Source: Liolophura sinensis (taxonomy: Eukaryota > Mollusca > Polyplacophora > Chitonida > Chitonidae). From it: a stretch of 64,000 bases of DNA. The DNA lies in the NCBI RefSeq assembly GCF_032854445.1, contig NC_088296.1, positions 3,249,246-3,313,245 of the forward strand, given 5' to 3'. A model generated the notes under the pieces. It was not told the origin of the DNA. It was given only the letters and a program-made list of their open reading frames with translations, and searched no databases. Below are positions 1-13,000 of the stretch, piece after piece (position 1 is the stretch's first letter; each line of letters begins with the position of its first letter). Made by a program: the position numbers and the translations under genes.

Positions 1-749
1 GTTCGTTTGTTCTGAAGAATCTTACAAAGCCTGACTGTCATCAAATGAACGATCACATCTTTAACAATTTCAATTACAATTGACAATATTACAGGTAATT
101 TTGTTGCATGGGTGCCGACCATAATGTAACAAACACGCAATAAAGCAAATATAAAACTAATTTGCATATCTCATGTCCAACAACCTCTATAACGAGAAAG
201 CGCCAAATATCCAAATTCCCTCACTCCCTCACCTCTTTAACAAACTTAAGAAAAAGATCGTCGAGAACGAGTTTCGCTGAATGTAACATACTTTTTACTG
301 TCGACTAATAAATGTACCACTGACAGTACCGCGAGCCTAGCCATGAATCGTGTAAAAACAAAAGACAAAACTAGGTCAAAAATATACAATATGACTTCAT
401 AAAGTATCCCACATAAAGTTTAAAAGGCAAACCTTTTTACTTTCTAGATGTTGCACAACCGAGATATTGCAGTTTAAAAAAATGTAAATTGCGCATATTG
501 AGAAAATAGAAAGTGCTGCCATGATATCAGTTTTAACGAGTCGGATTTTAGTTGTTTCTAAAACCCAACAATAAGGCCTTTTCCGCTGACGTCGTGCCAA
601 CTCTGTTTTCCCTTATACGCCATATGTGCGTAGGGGCCTATAGGGTACGAGTGATGCGACATCGTATTTGCATCTTCGCATACATGACGTGTCTTATGCC
701 ATAGTAATTATCTTTTGTCTTTTCTTTTAATTAAAGGTTTTCTGACAAT
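1..749. other. Downstream flank of exon 13: no supported exon
   Basis: AT-rich sequence. I searched for the next phase-2 FAS1 exon. The acceptor-like site near 547 (TTGGGTTTTAG on minus) runs straight into a stop in the needed frame, and the segment near 240-285 stops after about ten codons. Nothing FAS1-like is seen. Confidence 0.6.
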
Positions 750-918
750 GGATCACACAATGTCTGCAGTCCGAGTGTGGCACACACACAATGTCTGCTA
801 CCAGAGTATGGCACGCACACAATATCAGCCACCCGTGTGTGGCACACACACACACTATTTCCCATCCGAGTGTGGCACACACACAATATCTGCCACAAGA
901 GTGTGACACACACAATAT
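750..918. repeat. Minisatellite, about 32-bp unit (GTGTGGCACACACACAAT)
   Basis: Five to six imperfect copies built on GTGTGGCACACACACAAT plus TCTGCCAC. The unit is partly self-complementary. It ends a few bases from the splice donor of gene 1 exon 13. Confidence 0.8.
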
Positions 919-923
919 AATAC

Positions 924-1072
924 CTGGTATCTTCCCTTCGCCTCATCTCATCCAGGGCGTTCCGTGTGGGAATGTGAAGCATGCCGTCTATGATGTGTAT
1001 CACACCATTCGAACACCAGATGTCGCTCACTGTTACCTTTCCTGTCACGTGACTACCATTCACAAAATATAT
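924..1072 (-). CDS. Gene 1 exon 13: FAS1 domain D, C-terminal segment
   Basis: Acceptor CTTTTTCAG, donor GTATTA, phase 0 in and 2 out. It encodes IYFVNGSHVTGKVTVSDIW then CSNGVIHIIDGMLHIP, a clear second FAS1 block, followed by a charged linker (EMRRREDTR). The donor abuts a small minisatellite at 750-918. The following exon was not found in 1-900 and probably lies outside the window. Confidence 0.85.
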
Positions 1073-4000
1073 CTGAAAAAGTAAAAGATTTAAAATGAAA
1101 GGAAGCTTTCTAATTTAAGAGCACGACAGGGCACGGGAATAGGCCTAAATATATCTGGGGGAAAAAGAACAGTGCTTGGGAGTCTTGTTATGTGCGTGTA
1201 AAGATCCTCATTACCATTCTCTGCAGTTTTGCTATTTGTGCAAACAGTGCTTGGTAGAGACCTGTTATGTGCGGTAAAGGGAAATCGCTGCCATTCTTCT
1301 TGCAAGATAGCTCCCAATTGGGCCAGATGGTCGTCATGTGCAAGCAAGAGATCCATCTGTTCATGATCTGTCCCAACCGGAAGCTGCCCTGGACGAGGAA
1401 TGGTAGCGACTTCCCTTTCAGAGTATCAGGAGGCTGACAGGTAGTATGGGCAGGCTGGGATCCAGGCTCACAGCGGATACACCCGATATTGACGAAAAAC
1501 GCTTTAAGAGATATTAATGACTTTTTTATTCAATAATTTCAACCACTGCTTCAACACTGCTCACTCCAGAGCCATACCTGTAAAGCCATTGTTTTACATC
1601 AAAACCAGTGATGATAGAAATGCACGTGTGTTATCATCAAAACACATGGATTCCAATCTTTTTGTCGATTTTCATTAGCCAAATATCACACGGTTCACAA
1701 CAAATCACATTTTACTCTCTTTTGATACAGAGGAACATTAATCACGTGTAGAAAATCGCACAGTGAAAACTGGGGGTGAGTTTTGTGTACATATTGCTCT
1801 CCCAAGACTTTCAGAATCCTGGTTTTAGCTTATCTATGAAGCGTATCTGTACTATACCAGCTTACCGTGACCCCGTCTGGTGATGTGTATATTTCTGCCA
1901 CTCTTTGTCGTCATCTTTCTCTCTACCCCGTCTTCAAAATCGGAGCTACCCATGAAAGCATTTTCAACTATATGCCCTATTAAAGCCTGAAAAAAAAAAA
2001 CAGCTTTAGAAATTGAACAAGCTTTACTGTTCCTATGATCCACTAAGCTTAAATTTTCTTCAATTTCAAAGGGCCCTGGTATGATAAGGCTGGGAATCGG
2101 CCACCGTGCTCCTGTTTTCAGTTTTGTTTTACCCTTCTTTTCCTGTTATATGGCAAGCATGCGACTTGTAAAGCTCCAAACAGGCACTGAAGCGATGTAT
2201 AGGAAAAATCTAAAAATTGTAGCCGAATTCAGTCGCACTGAAACATCTTTTATTTTTGCTCTAGATACTGTAGAATTATGACAATCACTGCGCCACAAAT
2301 GTAACTTTCTGAAAAATTTTTGAGTACTTACGTATGAACCAATCAATTAAATAAATATAAAACAAAGGTTCGGCCTTATGCTTCCGCTACGCATAACATG
2401 GTGATGTTAATGATAGCTAGAGGACCACATGTGCTCTCAAGCAGGATTCACGTACGATTCCGCTGTAGTTGTCAAATGTAACATAACACCATAGCTTAGC
2501 CACTCTAATTCATGATAACATTTATTTAATGCAAGACTGCCTTTATCTTTACTGACACAAAATCATGTTTCCAAAAAAAAAAAAAAAATAGCCACAAAGA
2601 TTCGAACTCTTCCTCGAGGTTTAACCTGTCCTTAACAGGTTCGTTCATAGTCCACTGCACTATGACTAATGACTGAGAGACAATCGCAGAAATACTGATT
2701 TTAGGCTTGCCAAAATATGACAAAACTGATGATGACATTATAAAGTTTATGTTTAACATATGAAGACAAACGTTAACCAAAACGAAACTTTGACAGCACG
2801 TAGAAATGCGCACATGAAAGTTTCAGTCAAGATATTTTTCTGGTTAAAGTGTAAGACAGCTCTTTACTAATGTTTACGTCGACTGAATGACTACCATTCA
2901 AAGTATCTTAAACCGGCATTAACTACTTTTTTTAGATTTTTTTTCAACCAAGTAAAAGTTTAGCGAAACTTCATCTTGTCACAGCTTCAGTGCGTCTCCA
3001 TTATCGACAGCAAGGTGACGTCACGTTTAGTCTAGCTCTCTAACGTCAAATGTATTTCTCGTATAATAGTCTAAGCAGTAGCCTATGGTAGATTGAAGTT
3101 GCGGAAATCGGCGATGAAGGAGCAAGTGATGAATAAGTTTCTCGGAAACTGGACATACTGGAAGGATATTTCTTCCACTGCTCGAATTGTTCACATGTCA
3201 TTTATACAGTTTACGAATAGCCAACAGATGCACGGCCGAGTAGGCCTATTCCTAGTGCAGGTCGTAGCCTCCAGAGGAGTTGTGCGGGTACCGGTAATTC
3301 TGACCCCTATTAAACCTTTACAATATTAAAATAGGATCAATGTACAACTGGATTAATGCTCAGTTCTGAAACAAATGGAAATAATTCTAAGCACCAGTGA
3401 GGCATTCGACTGTCGCTGGATTTCATCCTTCAATTTTGCAGTGGTGGCTCCCAAGATGAGAGCAGTGCTGAACTAGACACCGCGGAAAACAGAAAAAATA
3501 TCCCTTGTATGCAAGAAAGTCAAAGGAAATAATTTAAATTCTCCAGTTCTAATAAATTCAGAGATAAAAATTATATCATAAGATATAATTAATTTTAAGC
3601 ATTATCCCATGAGATGTCGTCTTCTCTTTCCCATAAACCTTCGACATCCCTAATGAATGTTTCACTGATTGGTATTTGTTATTTCGCAACTGTATGCTGA
3701 CTAAACGCTAACATGAACGGCAAAAATGTATTTTTATAATTTGAACAGCTTGTCTAACGGGGCCTACGGTCTACTGGGGAGGTGAATGCGATTTGGGCCG
3801 AGACGGTGTGTTGCTGTCTGACATAATTTGTGATTCCGTCGTTGAATATTGCACGGTTTGCAAATCAACTGCTTTTACATCTGTGATGGTCCGTAAATGA
3901 TACATGAATCGTTGTAAACGTTCTCAAAATGATGTCTTCCGCAGTAGTTTTGTGTTATCATATATCACTTCATGTAATGAATGGGTAAAGGCTACGTCAT

Positions 4001-7000
4001 AGCTTAAGCCGCGCAATCTGATAACAACATGTTTGACTGGATAAAATTCTTAAGATGGCTGCCTGGATTGATACAAGCCATTTCAATTCAAGTATTGCAA
4101 TTTTGTCCTACATGTTAGTCGGTGATGCTTTTTAGAAAGCTTGATTATCCTGTTATCGATTAAAATATGTTTTAGCCAGGTGCTGTCTTGACCTTTAACG
4201 TTGAACGTACTGTAAATTAAAATCGCAATGCCTCGTTTGAACGCAAAAAATTGGCGTTCTCGATCCAGAGTGTATTTTTGCGAGTTATTACTAAGTAGAA
4301 TTTTCTTTATAACTTTTATGGGTGCTTCGAACAAGATTTATACTTCTTAATTGGAAATTTACAGAACTGTGTTGAGACTTTGAAATTTGCAGTTTCTTAT
4401 CGTACTTCTCTGGGGCCGATTCTCCGCCATACCGTACCATGACAATATTCCCCATACAAGCCGAGTTTCAGAAACATTTGTCAGTTAACAGTGTCCAGTT
4501 CTAAAGTGTGTTGTTTTGTTTTCGAATGGCTGGATAATATCATGTGTGAACATTCGTATGAAAGAAAGAAATACAATTAGAAAAATTAAACACGATCAAG
4601 ATGCAAACAGCTGTAAAACAATGTATAAAATAGTCGAATTCAGCATCCTGTGCTTACCTCATGAACACGTGACCCACCGGCGGATAACATCTCGCGAGAA
4701 TAGCCTGGTAACTCGTTCAGGAAAAAAGTCCCCGGAAGGAAGACAGTAACATAACTCCCGTCCTCCGCCGACAAAGTAGTCCTGATATCGACATGGTTTC
4801 TCATGAGATCGAAGACCGTGCTGGAACAATATAGGACAACTTTTGATAATGCGCACGCCCACATGCACTGTACAAAATCGCTTTGGGTATTTCAAGAAGG
4901 GAATGTAAGTTGATAGTCCTCTGACGTCTGTGTCAATAATCGACCACTGGGAGATTATGGTAAAAAAAGTCAGCGTTGTAGGCCTATATGTGTCTGGACA
5001 AGGGATTTAGGGGTTACATTCGTTAAAACCTAGGGTTAACGGTCATAAAAAAATATTCGGATATAGAATTCCGGGGTCACATACTTTAAAACTTAGGGTC
5101 AACTTTCATAAAATTTCGGACTCAGAATTCCGGAGTACATTCATGAAACTTAGGGTCAACTTTCATAAAAATTTTACAAGAATCATCTTTTGCAACTTTT
5201 CTTGTAAATAGAGGTGGCTTTATATTTAGACAACGCTATCTGCGAAAATTATATTGTTGAGAAAATGGAGATTCGTGGAAACAAAACAGCCACAGTATAC
5301 AGTGTAACAGAAGACTGTTGGAGTGTTCCGGTTGGGTGAATGTTATCTGAACGCCAGAAGCCTGTTACAAGTGTGCTCTTGGCGAGCTTGTGGCATGTCA
5401 CTAGGAACCTTGAAATATCAGTCATATACACAGGCAGAACTGATGAAAGGGTCGTGGAATGGCAGAGGTCGGCTGCAAATATGGTAGCAGTAATCTTGTT
5501 ACTTGCCGCCAGATAGCTTTCCCACAACCGGTTGCATATATCATGTAACATAACTGATGGCTCAGGGTCAGACTTTGTGACGACAGGGGAACCGCTCACT
5601 TCCAAATAAGGACATACCTTAACTGGGTCTGACTCTCAATATTCTCCCACACCGTCAAATGACTGTCAATCATAACATCATTGATCAGATGGACCACCCC
5701 ATTGGTGCAGCCGATGTCTCCACGTGTCACGCGCGTTCTCAATCCGTTGTGTTGTAAGTATACTCCTGAGACAGAGGCAGATAACAGTATACTGGTAAGT
5801 TATGTTTTCCTGTTTTGCGCAGAGCACAATGCTCAGTCACATGATAATAACAGCTTACTCGTAAGTTGGGATTTCCCTTCTTGCATGGAGCAGATCGAGT
5901 CACAGTTATATAGTGGAGAAATATACGTATAGACTCATTATCATAATAGTTTGAATCACAGTAAATATAACCCAAAGATGTTAAAAAGATTTGATTTGAT
6001 TTTGATTGGTGTTTTACGCCGTACTCAAGAATATTTCACTTATACGACGGCGGCCAGCATTGTGGTGGAAACCGGGCACAGCCCGGGGGAAACCAAAGAC
6101 CATCCGCAGGTTGCTGGCAGACCTTCCCACGTACGGCCGGAGAGGAAGCCAGCATAAGCTGGACTTGAACACACAGCGACCGCATTGGTGAGAGACTCCT
6201 GGGTCATTACGCTGCGCCAGCGCGCTAACCAACTGAGCCACGGAATGTTAAAAAGAGAATACAACTCTAGATCAAATGTATATATGCCTTGATAGAGTAT
6301 CTCACATACAGTTTTGAAATGTTACATCACCGGAATGTCGCAGTCCAAAGTTAACAGAAAAGCGCCGCCATGCATGTTGTCAATTTTATCCAATCGAGCG
6401 GGAGTTATAGTTCCATAAAAAGAGAATGCAGATGTTTCCGTCCTTTTAGCCATATGTGCGAGGGTAGTGGTGGAGGGGAGAGGGGTTAAGTGACGAGTTA
6501 TAGGGTTCCCCCGTTTCTCTAACATGGCATCTCCCACAGCCTTGTAAAAGTTCCAGCTTAAAGGCTGTTTTAGAGTTATCAAGCATGTCAGGATACTAGA
6601 GCGCCTTCTGCCGAATAAAACTAATCATGTCAGAATACTAGAGCGCCTTCTGCCGAATAAAACTAATCATGTCAGAATACTAGAGCGCCTACTGCCGAAT
6701 AAAACTAATCATGTCAGAATATTAGAGCGCCTTCTGCCGAATAAAACTAAGCATGTCAGAATACTAGAGCGCCTTCTGCTGAATAAAACTAAGGTTATAA
6801 AATATCATTTGTTGTCTTCTTCTTAGCTTAATTTAGTTTTGTAACATAAAGGTATATTATAACTGTGAACACACAATGCCTTTACTGTTCACGGAATCGA
6901 TGAGAGAAACTTATATTGCCAAGATTTTACACATCATCCGACGTGTACAGTTGCAGTACATTCGACTTAAGAGTGATCTCCCTTCCTAAGGCACCTGGAT

Positions 7001-10000
7001 TTTCAGTCGCGCGCTCTATACGAGTAATTACATCAGCCACAAACAACAACCTGATAACAGAACTATACCACTATTGTTACTAATCAACTTATTTTTTTTT
7101 ATTTATTTATTCAAATTTTAAACCGCGTTCACTTATTAGATTTCACTGATAACACGGTGAGGTTTGGGGGCGTAGAAGACCTGACGGAATCCTTGAATAA
7201 AATGCTGACGAATTTTACTCACTTATAACGTACATGTAGGTAGACCTTACTTCAACGAAGGTTAGACCCTGCAAACGGTCACGTGAGCGTCGTGGAACGT
7301 TTATTGTCACCATTCAGGGAGAGAGGAGAGATCTATTCCCTATTCAACGCCGGGTTTTGAACCCACATGTCGTCTGTCCTTGCGAGGACATAATTTCAGT
7401 CACGGCCGAACTAAAGAGGGTCAAGGGCATATTGCGATTGCGACGCCTTAGAAGAATGTGCCAACAATGGGAAAGAATACACGGATAAGGCCCGTAACTA
7501 AGATAGGCATAGCGCCATCTGGATGTTGCCTACGAAAAGATAATTCAGTGGTAAAATTCAGTAGGCTATATTACTGAGCTATCTTTCCGTAGACAACACC
7601 TAGCTGGCTATAGGTCTATCTTGGCCAAGGGCCATAACTGAGTATGGTCTCATATAGCTCTATACCTATAATCACGTTCTAGCCATTCTGTGCAAAGAAA
7701 CAAAAAAAATGCCACTTACCGTTGTTCATCTTCATGACTCGAATTGTCCGGTTCCCAAGGGTAGTAATGTTCTCCAGTCTGAGGAGGGTGTCAATGTCCA
7801 GCACCTGGCCCAAGATCACGTGAGAGTTCAGCAGCTGAGGGGAAGAAGAAGACGACAATTATCAATTTGAGGAAATCCGTCAATTCCACCAGCAAACAAA
7901 TAAACAAACAAAAATACTACCAGTCTCAGTTTTGACTGACTGGAAACTTTTTACAAACGTACGTTCCAAATTATTTCAATGTAAGTACTTCTAGTTTACC
8001 GATATGCGTCTTATATCAAAACAGACAACAAATGTTGTTAAAACAATTTTCGGTTGTCGGTTGACGTATGGCTATATGTCTGTCGCCGCTGCTCTTGGTT
8101 TTCTCTCTATGCTGTAGTCTTAATTATACCAAAGGCAGCATGATTTACTTTGCTGTAAAACATGGCTTCCATTTAGTGGTGAATCAATAGTCCTGGATGT
8201 GTAACATTTACTGGCTATCTCTCACTTAGCTGGATGTGGTTACCTCTCACCTAGGAGAATGTGGTTACCTCTCACTTAGGAGGATGTGGTTATCTCTCAC
8301 TTAGGTGGATGTGGTTATCTCTCACTTAGGTGGATTTGATTATCTCTCACTTAGCTGGATGTGGTTACCTCTCACCTAGGAGAATGTGGTTACCTCTCAC
8401 TTAGGAGGATGTGGTTATCTCTCACTTAGGTGGATGTGGTTATCTCTCACTTAGGAGGATGTGGTTATCTCTCACCTAGGTGAATGTGGTTATCTCTCAC
8501 TTAGGTGGATGTGGTTATCTCTCACTTAGGAGAATGTGGTTATCTCTCACTTAGGTGGATGTGGTTATCTCTCACCTAGGAGAATGTGGTTACCTCTCAC
8601 TTAGGTGGATGTGGTTATCTCTCACCTAGGAGAATGTGGTTATCTCTCACTTAGGTGGATGTGGTTATTTCTCACTTAGGAGAATGTGGTTACCTCTCAC
8701 TTAGGAGGATGTGATTACCTCTCACTTAGGTGGATGTGGCTATTTCTCATTTAGGTGGATGTGGTTATCTCTCACCTAGGAGAATGTGGTTACCTCTCAC
8801 TTAGGAGAATGTGGTTATCTCTCACCTAGGAGAATGTGGTTACCTCTCACTTAGGAGAATGTGGTTAACTCTCACCTAGGAGAATGTGGTTACCTCTCAC
8901 TTAGGAGAATGTGGTTATCTCTCACCTAGGAGAATGTGGTTATCTCTCACTTAGGAGGATGTGGTTATCTCTCACATAGGTGGATATGGCTATCTCACTT
9001 AGGTGGATGTGGTTATCTCTCAAATAGGTGGATTTGATTATCTCTCACTTAGGTGAATGTGGTTATCTCTCACTTATCTGGATGTGGTTGTCTCTCTCTC
9101 TTAGGCGGATGTATAAGCATCAGTGTTTCAATACAAGCATCCATGTTTAGAATAAAGACTACAGCACAGAGAATCCTGTGTGTTTCCTGCACCTACCGAC
9201 ATCAGCAAGGTAATATTTCCTTCCACCTCCCCCTGGAGTCGAGACGGAACTTTGGCGAACGCTGACGTCTCTGGAACAAATATCGTCATTTCTGACGTCT
9301 CAGACCGTAACCGTGACGTAAAGTCTGGAATTGTGTCAGTAATGGCAAGGAACGTTCTGCAACATAAAAATCAAACCAAAGCTTAAATTTAGGTTAAATT
9401 TTAAATAGTGGACCATTTACCAAATGTGATAACAACACAACATTTTGAGTAATCCTAGGCAGGTGACGTCCAATAAATTGGTCCAGCTCATGCTGGCTTC
9501 CTCTCCGGCCGTAAGTGAGAAGGTCTGTCAGCAACCTGCGGATGGTCGTGGGTTTCCCTCGGGCTATGCCCGGTTTCCCCCCACCATAATGCCGGCCGCA
9601 GTCGTATAAGTGAAATATTCTTGAGTACGGCGTAAAACACCAATCAAATAAATAAATAAATCCAATAAATTGGGATATTACAATGTCGTTGCTACTCTGG
9701 CATTGTTGTAGCATTTTATACTTATAAAATGCAGTCCTGAATGACTGTTGCAGATATTTTGGGGAGATGAAGTATTTTCCTCTCTCCAAGGGGAAGAGGG
9801 GAGGAAAAATGTTTAATAGAAAACAAAAATCCCTTGTGAGTGACGTATGTTGTTGAATGAAAACGTATCACGTGACACGCCTTAATTAATGAAAAATCCT
9901 ACATGCACGTATCTGGTGAAATCCGACCTCATGTCAATATACCTCAGTCAGGATTTTATTCTCACGGTTTGCTCATATAGATATACTATAGGATACAGAG

Positions 10001-13000
10001 TACCGTCCGCTTTTCGAACGGAAGATCCAGGGTCAAACCTGGGCCAAGTCACACCTAAGACTTTAAAAATGAAAGGTGTATCTTCCTCCCTTACTTGCCT
10101 TCGGTAAGTCGTCTCAGTGAAAGCAGCACTAGATAAAAGAGTGGTGGAAATCCGTCCTGCAACAAGGAGGCACATTACATGCGCTCTAAGGATTCCTTCG
10201 TCGTCATACGACTGAAAAATTGTCAAGTACGACGTTAAACCCTAAGCACTGACTCACTCACTCGCATAGAGAGTAAACACCAGAGCGACGACGACAATGT
10301 GATTGTTGGCACTGGTGAAATACGGCCTCTTGTTTTCTTAACATTGGCAAGGGTTTTATTCTAACTGTCAATTCAAATAAATATAAAACACTACAGCTTA
10401 GAGAGTAAAACAAGTGCTGTAAGGACTCTTTTGATTGTGTGTAAACGGTCACCCGTAACCGGTGGATTCTGGCCTCAGGTCAGGTATTACTCTATCTGCT
10501 CACTGCTCACTGCTCATTCACATAAATGCATAACTAGTACCTTCCTATGCTAACTCTCAAACTGCTGTTTTCACTGGAGCAACTTAAAAGCGGAAGTCAA
10601 ATTTACCTGGATTCGTAGAGTTGGCTAAGTTTCTGATGAATGGTGTCATAAATGAAGTAGAGCAAATTGTCGATGACGTGGAGAACACCGTTTCTTAGAG
10701 GGATATTCGGGATAATGACCTCCGCCCGTACTCGATTGTTTTCCACGTAAACTGCAGACAGAAAAAAATACTTGTAATATGACTTTATGGCACATACGAA
10801 ATTATACGGTAAAATAGGAAACCTATACTGATTCCCAGTTCACCTAGTTTTCTTAACACTATGTTTTTATTTAATATCCTTATCCTAAAATGTTCAGGGA
10901 ACCGCCTTATCTGTGTGGTTAGCGTGCCTTGGCAGCACAAAGACTCAGGGGCCTCTCACCAATATGACCGCTGTGAGTTCAAGTTCAGCTCACACTCTCT
11001 TCGTCTCTTGTTGTACGTGGGAAGGTCTACTAGCTACCAGCGGAGAATTGTGGATTTTCCGCGGGCTCTGCCCGCTTTCCTCCCACCATAATGCTGGCCG
11101 CTGTCGTATTAATGAAATATTCTTGAGATCGGCGCATATTTCTAATCATTAAATCAATAAATTCTGTTTCATCACTAAATGACGTATGTAGTTTGAGCCA
11201 TATTACCTTGGATACGTATATATCCTAGCCAGATTGACCTCACTAAACACTATACATACCTTTCTCTTCTCACCTGGCAAAATACAACTCTCCTTTGTAA
11301 TACTTTTTTTTACGACATTTACGATTATACCTGTATATCATAGCCATACGAACAAGAAAGTCATCACTTACCTTTTCCGTCTCTTCTGGTGAATTTCAGT
11401 TGACCATTCAGTGACATGGCTTCTGGTATATTGCCTTCCGCCGGAAGACACAAAACCTTGTCCTTAACAATATGAGCTTTGATAGTCTGGTAACAGCAAA
11501 AAACACACAACGCTTTACATTCGGACGATATCGCAAAGTATGTAAACAGTTATACACATCAAACGCAAATTGTAAAACACTTACGAATTTACTTGCTGCT
11601 ATGATGCACGGTTAAGAATTTCTTTAAGAAAATCGAACATCAACAGAAACTATTTCTTCCTCTTCTGGAATCATTTTGACTATCTATTTGATTGTTATGT
11701 AGTCATCCGTATCATCTGACAGGTTATATATTTATATTGAACCGTAACATAAATTGAGCCTCTTGTGACGTCCTAACATTTTTACACAAACTTCTAATAT
11801 GAAATAGGCAAAGCCTGACCGAACATAGTGTGTAGGCCTTCAAATATGTCTATACAGTTTAAGGCAAAGTTGTTTGTTTGTTTGTTTGGTGTTTTACGCC
11901 GTACTCAAGAATATTTCACTTATACGACGGCGGCCAGCATTATGGTGGGAGGAAACCGGACACAGCCCGGGGGAAACCCACGACCATCCGCAGGTCGCTG
12001 GGAGACCTTCCCACGTCAGCCGGAGAGGAAGCCAGCATAAGCTGGACTTGAACTCACAGCAACCGCATTGGTGAGAGACTCCTAGGTCATTACGCTGCGC
12101 TAGTGCGTTAACTGACTGAGCCAAGGAGGCCCTTTAAGGCAAATAACAACTAAAATATTATCTTTACGCCGTACTCAAGAATGTTTCCCTTTATACGACT
12201 GCGGCCAGCATTATGGCGGGAGGCAGAGCCCGGGGGAAACCCACGACAATCTGTAGCTTGCCGACAGACCTTCCCACATACTGTCGGAGAGGAAGGGAAG
12301 TCATTTGAAATGGGATACTAGATTTCTGGCAGATGTATGACATGTATGATATAAACCTAGTGAAAACATAGTCCTTTGCTTTGATATAAGAATTTGTTGC
12401 AGGCTGTGAACTCATACCGGTAACACCCATGTTAAGCCGCCACTTCTTATATAGATCAGTCTGGATGGTTTTATGTCTTAAACATGTGTGGCTTTTTCTC
12501 TTTTCTGTCTTATAGCCTGATATATGGGTGATTACTGTCCATGTTTGTAGCTCCAACAGAAAACTGTGCTATCCTTAATTTGCACGTTAATATTCATTCT
12601 TAAATACAGAGAGCATACGTGAACTATGAAAACAATTGAAGACTCTAATAGACTGGATTGGTAGGCAACTGCTTTAGAGATGTAATTCACAATACAAAGT
12701 GGCAGGTAGGCTATCTGGGAGTATGGTGAATTGTTTTCTCCAGGATCTATATCTGGTTTCATTTACCAATAAAATGGCCAGCATTATGACGGGAGAAAAT
12801 CGGCACATTTGTCTGAAATTATATTAAAATTCAGTAAATATTTTATTATAAAAACCACCTGTAATCTAAGTATTCAAAATAGAAACAAGACAAAACTTAA
12901 ACATATTATGATCGGCGTAAACATGTAGAAATGCCGATGGTAAAATATCTTTCACAGACCGTATTTCACCTCCTGCCTGAAATACATTATTTACACTTCA

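Noticed and set aside
397-600. Minus-strand frame with a hydrophobic stretch (SIFSICAIYIFLN)
   Set aside because: No acceptor puts it in frame with gene 1; the nearby acceptor-like site runs into a stop.
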